Part shown: positions 17,392-26,794 of the stretch, piece by piece
Layout: every line of letters begins with the position of its first letter
Numbering within the stretch: position 1 is the stretch's first letter
Assembly: GCA_016286535.1 (NCBI GenBank)
Contig: JAEESZ010000009.1
Location: 1-64,000, forward strand
Direction of reading: 5' to 3'
Source: Treponema sp.
GTDB lineage: Bacteria; Spirochaetota; Spirochaetia; Treponematales; Treponemataceae
Length of the DNA: 64,000 bases
Notes under the pieces: generated by a model
What the model saw: the letters and a program-made list of their open reading frames with translations, nothing else
What the model was told of the DNA's origin: nothing
Database searches by the model: none
Translations under genes and position numbers: made by a program

Positions 17392-18408
17392 ATGGATAAA
17401 TCTACTGCTGACGCCTATGTGTATGCAAAAGCATGTGGTATTTTAGCAAAATCATTTACAGGAAAAAAAGCTTCTCGTTTATTTGAATGTCAGAGCCTGT
17501 CATCTTTGTGGACTCTGCTTTTTAACACTCCTGTACCTCAGGTTCCCGAAAAACTGCTTGCCCAGCAGATAGAAGAAGAAGCCTTCTCGCGCTTTCTGAC
17601 CCAATACATAAAATTCGTAGACTGCTACACGCGACCGGAAGATATCCTCATAGATCAGCTTGCCATTTATGAAGCCGAAAATTTAAAGGAAGTTGGTGGT
17701 GCCTTATGCGACGGTCAGAAAGAATGTCCCCCTTTAATAAATCTTGGAAAACTGTCCAGGCTGAATTTTAAGGCATATCCTGATATTAAAAAAATTACAA
17801 AAGACAGCCTTTTTGCCTGGTACGATACTGTGCCTTCCATTCATGAAGAGCAGAATTTTGATTTTAAGGTAGACTTGCAGGTTATCCGTCATTTATGGTC
17901 TTCAATTCAAAAACTGGATGGAAGCGATAAGGCAGAAGTTCAGAAGCTTTTTTACGAAGAGTATGCGGTAAAAAACATCATCTGGGCTTTAAGATTAAAA
18001 ATAAACTTTCAGTTTGAAAACGAAGAAATAATTAAAAAACTTATATATGTTACAGATGCGGCTGACAAAAAGGATCCTCTTGCTGGTCCCGCTATTGAAG
18101 TTCTGCAAAAAGACAAAGATAATTATAATGACTGGGCAAAGTGGAAGTATGCAGATTTGCTGAATCCTTACGAAAATGCTTCTTACTGGAGTGTGGATCC
18201 CCGCTGGATAGAAATCAAAAATCGTTCCAGAATGAATAAAATTGCCCTGAATAATTTTCATCAGTATCCTATGTCTGTAGTTTCTTTACTCAGCTGGTAT
18301 AAAATAAAGAATTATGAATTAAGCTGCATAAGAACAGCAGTAGAAAGTCTGCGACTTAACATAGATTCAAAAGAAGCTATGAAGAGTATTGGTGTTATAT
18401 ATGAATAA
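17392..18408 (+). CDS. V-type ATPase subunit C (AC39/d-type)
   Basis: A 338-residue soluble protein of the V-ATPase C/AC39 family, which forms the funnel joining the central stalk to the membrane rotor ring. It begins STADAYVYAKACGILAKSFTGKKASRLF, a family-typical start. It is all-helical, with no signal peptide or membrane segment. It follows the coiled-coil gene by 21 bases and precedes subunit I by 17 bases. The sequence is divergent, as usual for this subunit, so context adds much to the call. Confidence 0.85.
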   Translation: MDKSTADAYVYAKACGILAKSFTGKKASRLFECQSLSSLWTLLFNTPVPQVPEKLLAQQIEEEAFSRFLTQYIKFVDCYTRPEDILIDQLAIYEAENLKEVGGALCDGQKECPPLINLGKLSRLNFKAYPDIKKITKDSLFAWYDTVPSIHEEQNFDFKVDLQVIRHLWSSIQKLDGSDKAEVQKLFYEEYAVKNIIWALRLKINFQFENEEIIKKLIYVTDAADKKDPLAGPAIEVLQKDKDNYNDWAKWKYADLLNPYENASYWSVDPRWIEIKNRSRMNKIALNNFHQYPMSVVSLLSWYKIKNYELSCIRTAVESLRLNIDSKEAMKSIGVIYE

Positions 18409-18425
18409 TAAAAAGTGGAGGAAAA

Positions 18426-20429
18426 ATGGCTAAAACTGCACAAATGCGTCTTATTGAGCTGATGCTTCTTAAGGAAGATATCAGAACTGTAATTGAATAC
18501 ATTGGAAAAAAGGGCTCATTTCAATTCCAGGATAAAAAAATTGATACAGATGTAAACGACGAAGAGGAGCAGCAGAAAGATAATCTTAATGTTGAAGCTC
18601 TGATGTATGATAAACTGCTTGAATCTGCAAACTATCTTGGAATAAAAGATTTTCCAAAAGATTTGTCGGCCTATACATCTCCAGACAAAAAAATAATAGA
18701 AAGTGCCCAGAACTATATAGAAGCCTTTACTCATTTAAAAGACGGCATTGAAGAGGCTAATAAGAAAAATGCCCAGGTAGAGGATGCCTGCAAGGAAGCA
18801 AAGGCTTTTTCTAATCTTCAGGTTTCTTATTCAGAACTGGAACATCTTTCTTTCTTATCCTTCAAAATTGGAAAAATTCCTGCCGCCCAGTATGACCAGC
18901 TGCAGGATTCTTTAATGGATAATGCAATTTTAATTCCACTTGGCGAAGATAAAAGTCACGTTCTGATTGCTTCTTCTAAAAAGGGCCGTTTTGCGGTAGA
19001 AAGCGAATTAAAAAAGGTCAGCTTTGTAGAAATGGAAGTGCCTCACGATTTTAAGGGGATTCCCCAGGATGTGCTGGAATCTCTTGAAGAAGAAAGAAAG
19101 GCCTCAGAAAAGGAATTAAAGGAACTTGAAACAGAAAAGACTAATTTCGTAGAAACTCACAGATCACAGCTTATTGAATACCTTGGAAGTTATACGATTG
19201 CTCTTCAGATTCAAAAAATAGAAAAGAAGCTTGAATCTACCCAGCTGGTTTACAGAATTACCGGCTGGATTCCGGATGCAGAAGCAAAGGCCTATATGAC
19301 AGACCTTGATCAGCTGACTCAGGGAAGAATAGCCATCCGCCTTTTTGAACCTTATGAAGTTCCTTCTGTTGTAAACGGAAAAGAACAAGTGCCTGTAAAA
19401 CTTGAGAACAGAAAATTCGTAAAGAGTTTTGAAAGAATGATTTTTTCTTACGGTTCTCCAATTTATGGAACAATAGATCCAACTCCATTTGTTGCCATCT
19501 TCTTTACAATCCTTTTTGGAATTATGTTCGGAGATTTAGGCCAGGGCCTTGTTTTTGTCCTGCTGGGAATTCTGATGGCTGCAAAAGTAATAAAGGTAGG
19601 CGGCTGGAATAAGTTTGCCCCAATTTTTATAGCAATCGGATGTACCAGTTCCATAATGGGACTTTTGACCGGAGAATTCTTTAGTAATGAAAGTCTGCTG
19701 GAGCCTTTCAGCGAGTGGGTAACAGGACTTTTTGGTAATCCTCATGCGCCAATATTAAAGATGATGCCTTCATCTGATCCTTCTTCCATTGTTACAATGT
19801 TTGCGGTTTTTGGAGTTGCGGTTGGCATTGGATTTATTATAAACACTATGGGACTTATTATAAATATCATCAATAATTTTATTCAGAGAAAATATGCTGA
19901 AGCAATCTTTGGAAAAAATGGAATTGCGGGAGCTGTATTTTTCTGGTATGTAATTGCCCTGGTTATAAGAGTTCTGCTTTTCCATCATACAATTGCCCTT
20001 TATGACTGGATTGTTATAGGCGTGAGCCTTTTCTTTGCGGCCTTTGCAGAACCTTTTGAAAATCTTCTTGAAGGAAAAAGACCTCTTTTAGAAAATGGTC
20101 TGGGAACTTATTTAATTTCCAGTATAGTTGAAGTTATTGAAGTTGTTTCCGGATATCTTTCAAATACAATTAGCTTTGTCCGTGTAGGAGCCTTTGCCCT
20201 TTCTCATGCCGTTCTGGATTATGTAATTTATATTCTTACCCAGATGTGTGGTGGAAGTGCAAGTGCCGGCGGTATACTTGTATTGATTTTTGGAAATGCC
20301 CTCATCATTGTTCTTGAAGGTATGATTGTTGCAATCCAGGTTATAAGATTGCAGTACTATGAATTCTTCAGTAAGTTTTTCAATGAAATTGGTAAGGAAT
20401 TCAAACCCTTTAAGTTTGAAATTATATAG
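18426..20429 (+). CDS. ntpI: V-type ATPase subunit I (a-type stator)
   Basis: A 667-residue membrane stator that forms the ion half-channels beside the rotor ring. The N-terminal cytoplasmic half (1-340) is hydrophilic with coiled coil. The C-terminal half has about seven to eight transmembrane helices. Typical segments are PTPFVAIFFTILFGIMFGDLGQG, NTISFVRVGAFALSHAVLDYV with the functionally important arginine, and the ending EGMIVAIQVIRLQYYEFFSKFF. AGTGGAGG precedes the start. Confidence 0.95.
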   Translation: MAKTAQMRLIELMLLKEDIRTVIEYIGKKGSFQFQDKKIDTDVNDEEEQQKDNLNVEALMYDKLLESANYLGIKDFPKDLSAYTSPDKKIIESAQNYIEAFTHLKDGIEEANKKNAQVEDACKEAKAFSNLQVSYSELEHLSFLSFKIGKIPAAQYDQLQDSLMDNAILIPLGEDKSHVLIASSKKGRFAVESELKKVSFVEMEVPHDFKGIPQDVLESLEEERKASEKELKELETEKTNFVETHRSQLIEYLGSYTIALQIQKIEKKLESTQLVYRITGWIPDAEAKAYMTDLDQLTQGRIAIRLFEPYEVPSVVNGKEQVPVKLENRKFVKSFERMIFSYGSPIYGTIDPTPFVAIFFTILFGIMFGDLGQGLVFVLLGILMAAKVIKVGGWNKFAPIFIAIGCTSSIMGLLTGEFFSNESLLEPFSEWVTGLFGNPHAPILKMMPSSDPSSIVTMFAVFGVAVGIGFIINTMGLIINIINNFIQRKYAEAIFGKNGIAGAVFFWYVIALVIRVLLFHHTIALYDWIVIGVSLFFAAFAEPFENLLEGKRPLLENGLGTYLISSIVEVIEVVSGYLSNTISFVRVGAFALSHAVLDYVIYILTQMCGGSASAGGILVLIFGNALIIVLEGMIVAIQVIRLQYYEFFSKFFNEIGKEFKPFKFEII

Positions 20430-20452
20430 AATAATAAGAACAGGAGATAAAA

Positions 20453-20764
20453 ATGAAAAAGAAATTATCAGTATTTTTGACACTTTTTAGTGCTGGTGCA
20501 ATGATGTTTGCAGAAGAAGCAGAAGAGGCTGCGGCTGCAAGTGCTGCCGGTGGAGTTTCTGCCATAAAATATATTGCTGCTGCAATTGCTGTTGGTCTTG
20601 CATGTATAGCAGGTGGACTTGCGGTTGGTAAAATTGGTTCAGCTGCAATGGGTGCAATGAGCGAGAATCCTGAAGTTTCAGGAAAAGCTTTACCTTTCGT
20701 AGGTCTTGCAGAAGGTATTTGTCTTTGGGGAATGCTTGTTGCAGTTCTTATATTAGTTTTGTAA
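20453..20764 (+). CDS. ntpK: V-type ATPase subunit K (rotor proteolipid)
   Basis: A 103-residue membrane rotor subunit. Residues 1-20 look like a cleavable signal peptide, followed by an acidic/Ala segment and then a single two-helix hairpin (about 38-66 and 78-103). The ion-binding glutamate is E87 in VGLAEGICLW. It therefore belongs to the 8-kDa, one-hairpin type rather than the duplicated 16-kDa type. Whether the ring carries H+ or Na+ cannot be settled by eye. AGGAG lies upstream. Confidence 0.93.
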   Translation: MKKKLSVFLTLFSAGAMMFAEEAEEAAAASAAGGVSAIKYIAAAIAVGLACIAGGLAVGKIGSAAMGAMSENPEVSGKALPFVGLAEGICLWGMLVAVLILVL

Positions 20765-20771
20765 ATATAAG

Positions 20772-21104
20772 ATGAAATTTTTTATTATTGGCAGCCGTGA
20801 AATCAATTTAGCCTTTAAATTAATTGGCGTTGATGGTGAAGTTGCAGAGACAAGGGCCGAAGTTCTGGATGCTTTTAAAAGGCAGACGGGGCAGGGGGGC
20901 TTAAGGAATCTTCCTTCCAGTCCCCAGTGCGAGGTTCTTATTCTTACGGAAGAAGCCGCAAGCCTGATTGAAGAAGAAGAAATTGCATGGCAAAAAACAG
21001 GAAACTTTCCTCTGATTGTTGAAATTCCGGGTCTGAATGGACATATGGAAGGCAAGAAATCTTTGTCTCAGGCAATTAGAGAAGCAATTGGAGTGGAAGT
21101 TTAA
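20772..21104 (+). CDS. V-type ATPase subunit F
   Basis: A 110-residue central-stalk subunit. The start MKFFIIGSREINLAFKLIGVDGEVAETRAEV is characteristic, as is the segment CEVLILTEEAASLIEEE. The C-terminal part has LPLIVEIPGLNG. It begins 7 bases after subunit K. Confidence 0.92.
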   Translation: MKFFIIGSREINLAFKLIGVDGEVAETRAEVLDAFKRQTGQGGLRNLPSSPQCEVLILTEEAASLIEEEEIAWQKTGNFPLIVEIPGLNGHMEGKKSLSQAIREAIGVEV

Positions 21105-21115
21105 GGTATTAATAT

Positions 21116-21733
21116 ATGCAGGAATTAAGATCTACAGAAATTCTAGATAAAGAAATACAGTCTGATGCCCGTAAAAAAGCAGAGAGAATCTTGCAGGGAG
21201 CTAAAGAAAGTGCCCGGCAGATTGAAGCTTCGCTTGATTCAGATGTAGAAAAAGCAAAGGCAGATAAAGAGGATTTTTATAAAAGAAAATTAAATTCCTA
21301 TGTTCAGGATTTAAATGCTTCCCTGCCTCTGGAAAAGGAAAGGTTCAGGGTTGATTTTATAAATAAGGCAATTTTACAGAATATAAATCTCTATTTGAAA
21401 AAGCTTTCTGAAAAAGAAAAAATGGAGCTTTGCTTTAAGTCTTTTGACTGCAATTTGCAGAAAAAGGTAAAGGTTTATGTTTATGGCTTTGACCTTAAAA
21501 GTGCAAAAAGCTTTATTTCTGGAAAACTTAAAGATTTTGCAGGCGAAATTGAAGAAACAAAATACGGTAAAATTGTTCCGGAAGATGAATATGCGCTGGA
21601 AGAGGCAAAAGGCTTTATTTTAGAAGCGGAAGACAAGTCTTTCAGGGCAAGGTTGACTTTAGCCCAGCTTGTAAAAAATCTTCTTGAAGAAAAAAATCAG
21701 GAACTGGCAGCAGTATTATTTGGAGGCATTTAA
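21116..21733 (+). CDS. V-type ATPase subunit E
   Basis: A 205-residue peripheral-stalk subunit with a long charged N-terminal helix (about 1-75, [23 protein letters not shown]) and a more globular C-terminal half. Its stop shares a base with the ATG of subunit A (TAATG at 21731-21735), indicating coupled translation. The sequence is divergent, and the order F-E-A-B-D supports the call. Confidence 0.82.
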   Translation: MQELRSTEILDKEIQSDARKKAERILQGAKESARQIEASLDSDVEKAKADKEDFYKRKLNSYVQDLNASLPLEKERFRVDFINKAILQNINLYLKKLSEKEKMELCFKSFDCNLQKKVKVYVYGFDLKSAKSFISGKLKDFAGEIEETKYGKIVPEDEYALEEAKGFILEAEDKSFRARLTLAQLVKNLLEEKNQELAAVLFGGI

Positions 21734-23508
21734 TGATTGCAGGAAAAATTACACGAATTTCGGGACCAATTGTTTATGCCAGTGGTTTGGAAGGCTGCGG
21801 TTTATATGATGTTGTAAACGTAGGTCAAAAAAAATTAATCGGCGAAATTATCAGACAAAACATGGGGAATGCAACCATTCAGGTTTACGAGGAAGATACC
21901 GGTATGCATATTGGTGAAGAGGTGGAATGTACTCAACGACCACTTTCTCTTCGCCTTGGACCGGGCCTTGTAGGAAATATTTATGATGGTATTCAGCGTC
22001 CTCTTAAAAATATGTACGAAAATTCCGGGGCTTTTTTACTGCCTGGCGAAAGGGCTGAGCCTCTTGATATAAATAAAAAATGGGATTTTAAAGCCCTTAC
22101 TTTAGAAGACGGCGGGGAATTAAAGGCCGGGGCTTCAATAAGAAAAGGAATGATAATTGGAACTGTAAAAGAAACTGAATCAATTACAGAAAAGATTATG
22201 ATTCCCCCTTACATAAGGGGCACAAGCCTTAAAATGTTTAAGGGCAGCGGCAGCTATACCGTTGATGAGGTTATTGCCCTTACCGATCTTGATGAAGAAA
22301 TTAAGCTTTCCCAGTACTGGCCTGTAAGAAAACCCCGTCCATATGCACAAAAGCTTGGGGTGTCTAAGCCTTTAATTACCGGACAGAGGGTTATTGATGT
22401 TTTCTTTCCTCTTAGTAAAGGTGGTACTGCAGCTATTCCTGGCGGTTTTGGCACCGGAAAAACTATGACTCAGCACGCTATTGCAAAATGGTGTGATGCA
22501 GATTTGATTGTTTATATTGGCTGCGGCGAGCGCGGAAACGAAATGACAGAGGTTCTTTCTGAGTTCCCTGAACTGATTGACCCTAGAACCGGCCGTTCCA
22601 TTATGGAAAGAACAATTCTTATTGCAAATACTTCTAATATGCCGGTTGCGGCCCGCGAAGTTTCCCTTTATTCCGGAATTACCCTTGCAGAATATTTCAG
22701 GGACATGGGAATGGATGTTGCCATTATGGCAGATTCTACCAGCCGCTGGGCAGAAGCCCTGCGGGAACTTTCCGGCCGAATGGAAGAAATGCCTGCAGAA
22801 GAAGGTTTCCCTTCCTATCTTCCTACACGACTGGCTTCTTTTTATGAAAGGGCAGGCCGGGTAATTAATTACGAAAACCAGGAAGGTTCAGTTTCTATTA
22901 TTGGAGCTGTTTCTCCTCCGGGCGGTGACTTTTCTGAACCGGTTACCCAGCATACAAAACGCTTTATACGCTGTTTCTGGGCTCTGGACAGGGAACTTGC
23001 AAATGCAAGACATTATCCTGCCATTGGCTGGATAGATTCCTATTCAGAATATGCAGACGAGGTTCGCGACTGGTGGGAAGTTCATAATCCTTTATGGAGT
23101 CAGCTTAGAATGCAGGCTCTGGATTTACTTAAAGAAGAAAACAGGCTTCAGCAGATTGTCCGCCTTATCGGACCGGATGCCCTTCCTAATTCTCAAAGAC
23201 TGGTTCTTTTTGTGGCAGATATGCTTAAGAACGGCTTCTTACAGCAGAATGCTTTTGATGATATAGATAAATACTGTTCTATAGAGAAACAGATTCTTAT
23301 TCTTGAACTCATCATGGACTTTTATAAAAGATCAGATGAATGCATTAAGAAGGGTGCGGTTTTGTCGAATGTCACAAATCTTCCTGTGTGTGATGAAATT
23401 GTAAGAATTAAGATGGTTTATTCAAATGAAGAAATAGAAAAAATCCAGCAGGTAAAGGAACATTTGAATTCACAGCTTGGCGAAGTAGAAAGACTTTTTT
23501 CGAGGTAG
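21733..23508 (+). CDS. ntpA: V-type ATPase catalytic subunit A
   Basis: A 591-residue catalytic subunit that hydrolyses or makes ATP. The P-loop is GGFGTGKT at 237-244, a small change from the usual GPFGSGKT. Further motifs are [14 protein letters not shown] with the catalytic glutamate, [13 protein letters not shown] and [21 protein letters not shown]. The non-homologous region typical of subunit A (about 110-190) is present, which separates it from F-type beta. The frame starts on the last base of the subunit E stop. Confidence 0.97.
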   Translation: MIAGKITRISGPIVYASGLEGCGLYDVVNVGQKKLIGEIIRQNMGNATIQVYEEDTGMHIGEEVECTQRPLSLRLGPGLVGNIYDGIQRPLKNMYENSGAFLLPGERAEPLDINKKWDFKALTLEDGGELKAGASIRKGMIIGTVKETESITEKIMIPPYIRGTSLKMFKGSGSYTVDEVIALTDLDEEIKLSQYWPVRKPRPYAQKLGVSKPLITGQRVIDVFFPLSKGGTAAIPGGFGTGKTMTQHAIAKWCDADLIVYIGCGERGNEMTEVLSEFPELIDPRTGRSIMERTILIANTSNMPVAAREVSLYSGITLAEYFRDMGMDVAIMADSTSRWAEALRELSGRMEEMPAEEGFPSYLPTRLASFYERAGRVINYENQEGSVSIIGAVSPPGGDFSEPVTQHTKRFIRCFWALDRELANARHYPAIGWIDSYSEYADEVRDWWEVHNPLWSQLRMQALDLLKEENRLQQIVRLIGPDALPNSQRLVLFVADMLKNGFLQQNAFDDIDKYCSIEKQILILELIMDFYKRSDECIKKGAVLSNVTNLPVCDEIVRIKMVYSNEEIEKIQQVKEHLNSQLGEVERLFSR

Positions 23509-23514
23509 GGAATT

Positions 23515-24894
23515 ATGAAAGGAATTGAATATAGAGGTGTAACTTCCGTTGATGGTCCAATTGTAGTTCTAAAACGTACGGAAGATGTTTTTTACAATGA
23601 GACAGTTTGTGTAAGAGACCGCAGCGGAGAAAAAAGACTTGGAAAAATTGTAGATATTTCTGAAGAAGCTGTAATCGTACAGATTTTTGGAAGTACAACC
23701 GGCCTTGATCTTGATGAAACAACCTATGAGTTTCTGGAAGTTCCAATGGAGCTTAGGGTTGGAGACGGACTTCTTGGCCGTGTATTTAACGGACTTGGTC
23801 AGCCAATAGACGGATATCCTCCAATTTTAAGCAGCGAAAAACGCAATGTAAACGGAAATCCTATGAATCCTTATGCCAGGGTTTATCCCCGCGATTTTAT
23901 TCAGACCGGTATTTCTTCAATCGATGCAATGAACAGTCTTGTAAGGGGACAGAAGCTTCCTATTTTCAGCGGCAACGGACTTCCTCACAATAAACTTGCA
24001 GCCCAGATTATCCGCCAGGCAAGACTTCGTAACAGCGACGAAAAGTTTGTAATGGTATTTGCCGGAATGGGAATTAAGTTTGATGTTGCAAAGTTCTTTG
24101 TAAATACTTTTGAAGAGTCTGGAGTTCTGGCAAATGTTGTAATGTTCCAGAGTCTTGCAGATGCACCTTCCATTGAACGAATCATCACACCACGCTGTGC
24201 CCTTACTGCGGCCGAATACCTGGCCTTTGAAAAAGAAATGCACGTTCTGGTTGTAATGACAGATATGACAAACTACTGCGAAGCCCTGCGCGAAATTTCT
24301 ACTACAAGGGGCGAAGTTCCGGGTCGAAAGGGCTATCCGGGATACCTTTATTCTGATCTGGCTGAACTTTACGAAAGGGCAGGAAGAGTAAAGGGCAGTA
24401 AAGGTTCCATTACCCAGATACCAATTCTGACTATGCCAAATGATGATATTTCTCATCCAATTCCGGATCTTACAGGTTATATTACAGAAGGTCAGATTGT
24501 TCTTGGCAGGGAACTTTACCAGTCCGGAATCTACCCTCCGGTTTCAGGTCTTCCTTCTCTTTCCCGTCTTATGAAGGACGGTATTGGACCAGGTATGACA
24601 AGAGAAGACCACGCAAACGTAGCAAGTCAGCTTTTTGCTTCCTATTCAAAGGTAAAATCAATCAGAAATCTTGCCGCCATTATTGGAGAAGAGGAACTTT
24701 CTGAACTTGATCAGATGTATCTGCGTTTTGGAGAAAGGCTGGAAAAAGAATTCTTCTGCCAGGGAGAGTACGAAAACCGTACAATTGAGCAGACTCTTGA
24801 TTTAAGCTGGGATATTTTACGGGAACTTCCTATTGAAGAACTGACAAGAATCAAACCGGAAATTATTGAAAAATACATGAATAAGCAGGAATAA
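23515..24894 (+). CDS. ntpB: V-type ATPase regulatory subunit B
   Basis: A 459-residue non-catalytic nucleotide-binding subunit. It lacks a P-loop ([14 protein letters not shown] in that position), as expected. Family segments are [40 protein letters not shown] and [35 protein letters not shown]. It follows subunit A by 6 bases. Confidence 0.97.
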   Translation: MKGIEYRGVTSVDGPIVVLKRTEDVFYNETVCVRDRSGEKRLGKIVDISEEAVIVQIFGSTTGLDLDETTYEFLEVPMELRVGDGLLGRVFNGLGQPIDGYPPILSSEKRNVNGNPMNPYARVYPRDFIQTGISSIDAMNSLVRGQKLPIFSGNGLPHNKLAAQIIRQARLRNSDEKFVMVFAGMGIKFDVAKFFVNTFEESGVLANVVMFQSLADAPSIERIITPRCALTAAEYLAFEKEMHVLVVMTDMTNYCEALREISTTRGEVPGRKGYPGYLYSDLAELYERAGRVKGSKGSITQIPILTMPNDDISHPIPDLTGYITEGQIVLGRELYQSGIYPPVSGLPSLSRLMKDGIGPGMTREDHANVASQLFASYSKVKSIRNLAAIIGEEELSELDQMYLRFGERLEKEFFCQGEYENRTIEQTLDLSWDILRELPIEELTRIKPEIIEKYMNKQE

Positions 24895-24896
24895 AA

Positions 24897-25517
24897 GTGG
24901 CCAGATTAAATATAGCACCAACAAAATCTAACCTCCTCACCATAAAAGAGCAGCTTTCGGTTTCTACTAACGGCTATGAATTGCTGGAAGAAAAAAGAGA
25001 GATTCTCGTAAGGGAGCTTATGCACCTTGTAGAAAAGGTAAAGCTGCTTGAACAGGATATTGATAAGGTTATTGAAGAGGCTTATCCGGCATTTAAGAGA
25101 ATGCTTATGGTAGATGGTGCCGATCAGATAGAAAGAATTGCTCACAATGTTCACTATGAGTTTGAAAGCAGGCAGAAAAAAGTAAATATTGGTGGAATGA
25201 CCTTTTCTTCTATGGATATGATTCTTCCTAAAAAAGAGCTTTTTTATTCCTTTATTGGAACCTATGCAAATACTGATGCAACCATAAACAGTTTTTTTGA
25301 ACTGCTTTCCTTACTTACGCAGATGGCTTCAATAAGAACAATTGTCTGGCGCCTTGCCGAAGAAGTTAAAAAAACTCAGCGAAGGGTAAATGCCCTGGAC
25401 AAACTGATTATTCCTCAGGCTAAAGAAACAAAAGCATATATAGAAGGAGTTCTGGAAGAAAGAGAGAGGGAAAATGTTTTTGTTTTGAAAGCATTAAAGA
25501 AAAAACAAAAGAGGTAG
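24897..25517 (+). CDS. ntpD: V-type ATPase subunit D
   Basis: A 206-residue central rotor shaft. It opens ARLNIAPTKSNLLTIKEQLSVSTNGYELLEEKRE, the family signature, and ends in long helices with RRVNALDKLIIPQAKETKAYIEGVLEERERE. It starts at a GTG 2 bases after the subunit B stop. Confidence 0.95.
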   Translation: MARLNIAPTKSNLLTIKEQLSVSTNGYELLEEKREILVRELMHLVEKVKLLEQDIDKVIEEAYPAFKRMLMVDGADQIERIAHNVHYEFESRQKKVNIGGMTFSSMDMILPKKELFYSFIGTYANTDATINSFFELLSLLTQMASIRTIVWRLAEEVKKTQRRVNALDKLIIPQAKETKAYIEGVLEERERENVFVLKALKKKQKR

Positions 25518-25518
25518 T

Positions 25519-26013
25519 ATGAAACCTTTAATTAAAAATGTTATAGTAGCTATTAATGGACGACAGTCCTCAACTCATGCCGCAATGTACGCAATAATGA
25601 TGGCAAAAAGTTATTCTATGAATATAAAATTTGTTTTTGTTGTTGATACTGCTACATTGAATTATCTTTCTATGAATAACCTCTTGATTCAGGAAGAAAA
25701 AAAGCATTATGAAGAAAGGCTGCTTAAGGACGGAGAACATTATCTTGATTATGTAGAAATGCTTGCCAGAGCAAAGGGCGTAAGGTGCCAGAAGGAATTA
25801 CGCCGTGGTGCGGTTTTTACAGAGATTCTGAATGCTGCAAAAGAGTTTGAGGCTGATTTAATCATGATTGGAGGAAACGAAGATCAGGTTAATAAAAAGG
25901 GTTTGAAATCTTTTGCAATGAACAGAGATGAAAATGAGGTATTTGCAAATTCTTCCTGTCCTATTATGATAGTCCAGAAAAAAGACTTGGAAAAAGAATT
26001 TAAGGTGTTTTAA
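25519..26013 (+). CDS. Universal stress protein (UspA) family
   Basis: A 164-residue single UspA domain. It opens NVIVAINGRQSSTHAAMYAIMMAKS and ends in the segment DLIMIGG followed by SSCPIMIVQ. The glycine-rich loop usually needed for ATP binding (GxxG followed by GS) is not recognisable after IMIGG, so it may not bind ATP. It starts 1 base after subunit D and so belongs to the V-ATPase operon. Confidence 0.85.
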   Translation: MKPLIKNVIVAINGRQSSTHAAMYAIMMAKSYSMNIKFVFVVDTATLNYLSMNNLLIQEEKKHYEERLLKDGEHYLDYVEMLARAKGVRCQKELRRGAVFTEILNAAKEFEADLIMIGGNEDQVNKKGLKSFAMNRDENEVFANSSCPIMIVQKKDLEKEFKVF

Positions 26014-26018
26014 AATTA

Positions 26019-26786
26019 ATGATTGATTGTTATAAAATTCTCGGAGTAAGGCCGGAAGCGACCCTTTCAGAAATTAAAAAGGCTTACCGTGAAAAGGTAA
26101 AAAATCTGCATCCGGATACAGCTCTTTCTTCTGACGCAGGTTCTGCTAAAAATAATGAAGAGTTTAATAATGTAGTTCAGGCCTACAGGGTTCTTTCAGA
26201 TGCCCGCCAGCGTTCTATTTTTGACGAATCCTTTTTTGTAAAAGTAAAAAAAACTTATGGCGATTCAAAATCCTTTAATTATTACGACTGGTTAAAAGAA
26301 AGAGATGATGAAGAAAGCCGGGCTAAGTTTATTTTTTATACGCTTATGCACCAGAAGGAAGATGAAGCGGTTGCAGAGTTTAAAAGAATGCAGATGAACC
26401 ATGCGGATTTTAGTCTGAAGAAATGGTTTTCCCGCGAAGATTTTATGGATTTAGGATACATCCTTGCAGAAGAACTTGTAATTCGAAGTGAATATTATGA
26501 TGCAATGATTTTACTCGAACAGATAATAAAAATGGAATATTCCTACCAGTATTTTTATATCTTCTTCCCGGATGTTCTAGCCTTTACCCTTAACATATTA
26601 AAAAAGAATATTGACGGGGTAATTCCGGACGAACTTGCCCTGGATGTATACGAGCGGGCCCTGGACTTAAATTTTGGCAAAAAAGAAGACGCCTTTTTCC
26701 TTAGAAAAATGTCTGAAGAATACAGGCGTCTTGGTGATTTTTCTACTTCCGAAATATGTCTCAGGGAAGCAGAAAAGATATTTTAG
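26019..26786 (+). CDS. J-domain protein
   Basis: A 255-residue protein with an N-terminal J domain (1-70). It has YKILGVRPEATLSEIKKAYREKVKNLHPD, with the HPD motif at residues 31-33 that stimulates DnaK. The rest (about 85-255) is helical, with TPR-like features (LGDFSTSEICLREAEKIF), and lacks the DnaJ zinc and substrate domains. It is the last gene of the V-ATPase operon and begins 5 bases after the Usp gene. A role in assembling the ATPase is possible but unproven. Confidence 0.85.
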   Translation: MIDCYKILGVRPEATLSEIKKAYREKVKNLHPDTALSSDAGSAKNNEEFNNVVQAYRVLSDARQRSIFDESFFVKVKKTYGDSKSFNYYDWLKERDDEESRAKFIFYTLMHQKEDEAVAEFKRMQMNHADFSLKKWFSREDFMDLGYILAEELVIRSEYYDAMILLEQIIKMEYSYQYFYIFFPDVLAFTLNILKKNIDGVIPDELALDVYERALDLNFGKKEDAFFLRKMSEEYRRLGDFSTSEICLREAEKIF

Positions 26787-26794
26787 AAAGGGCT

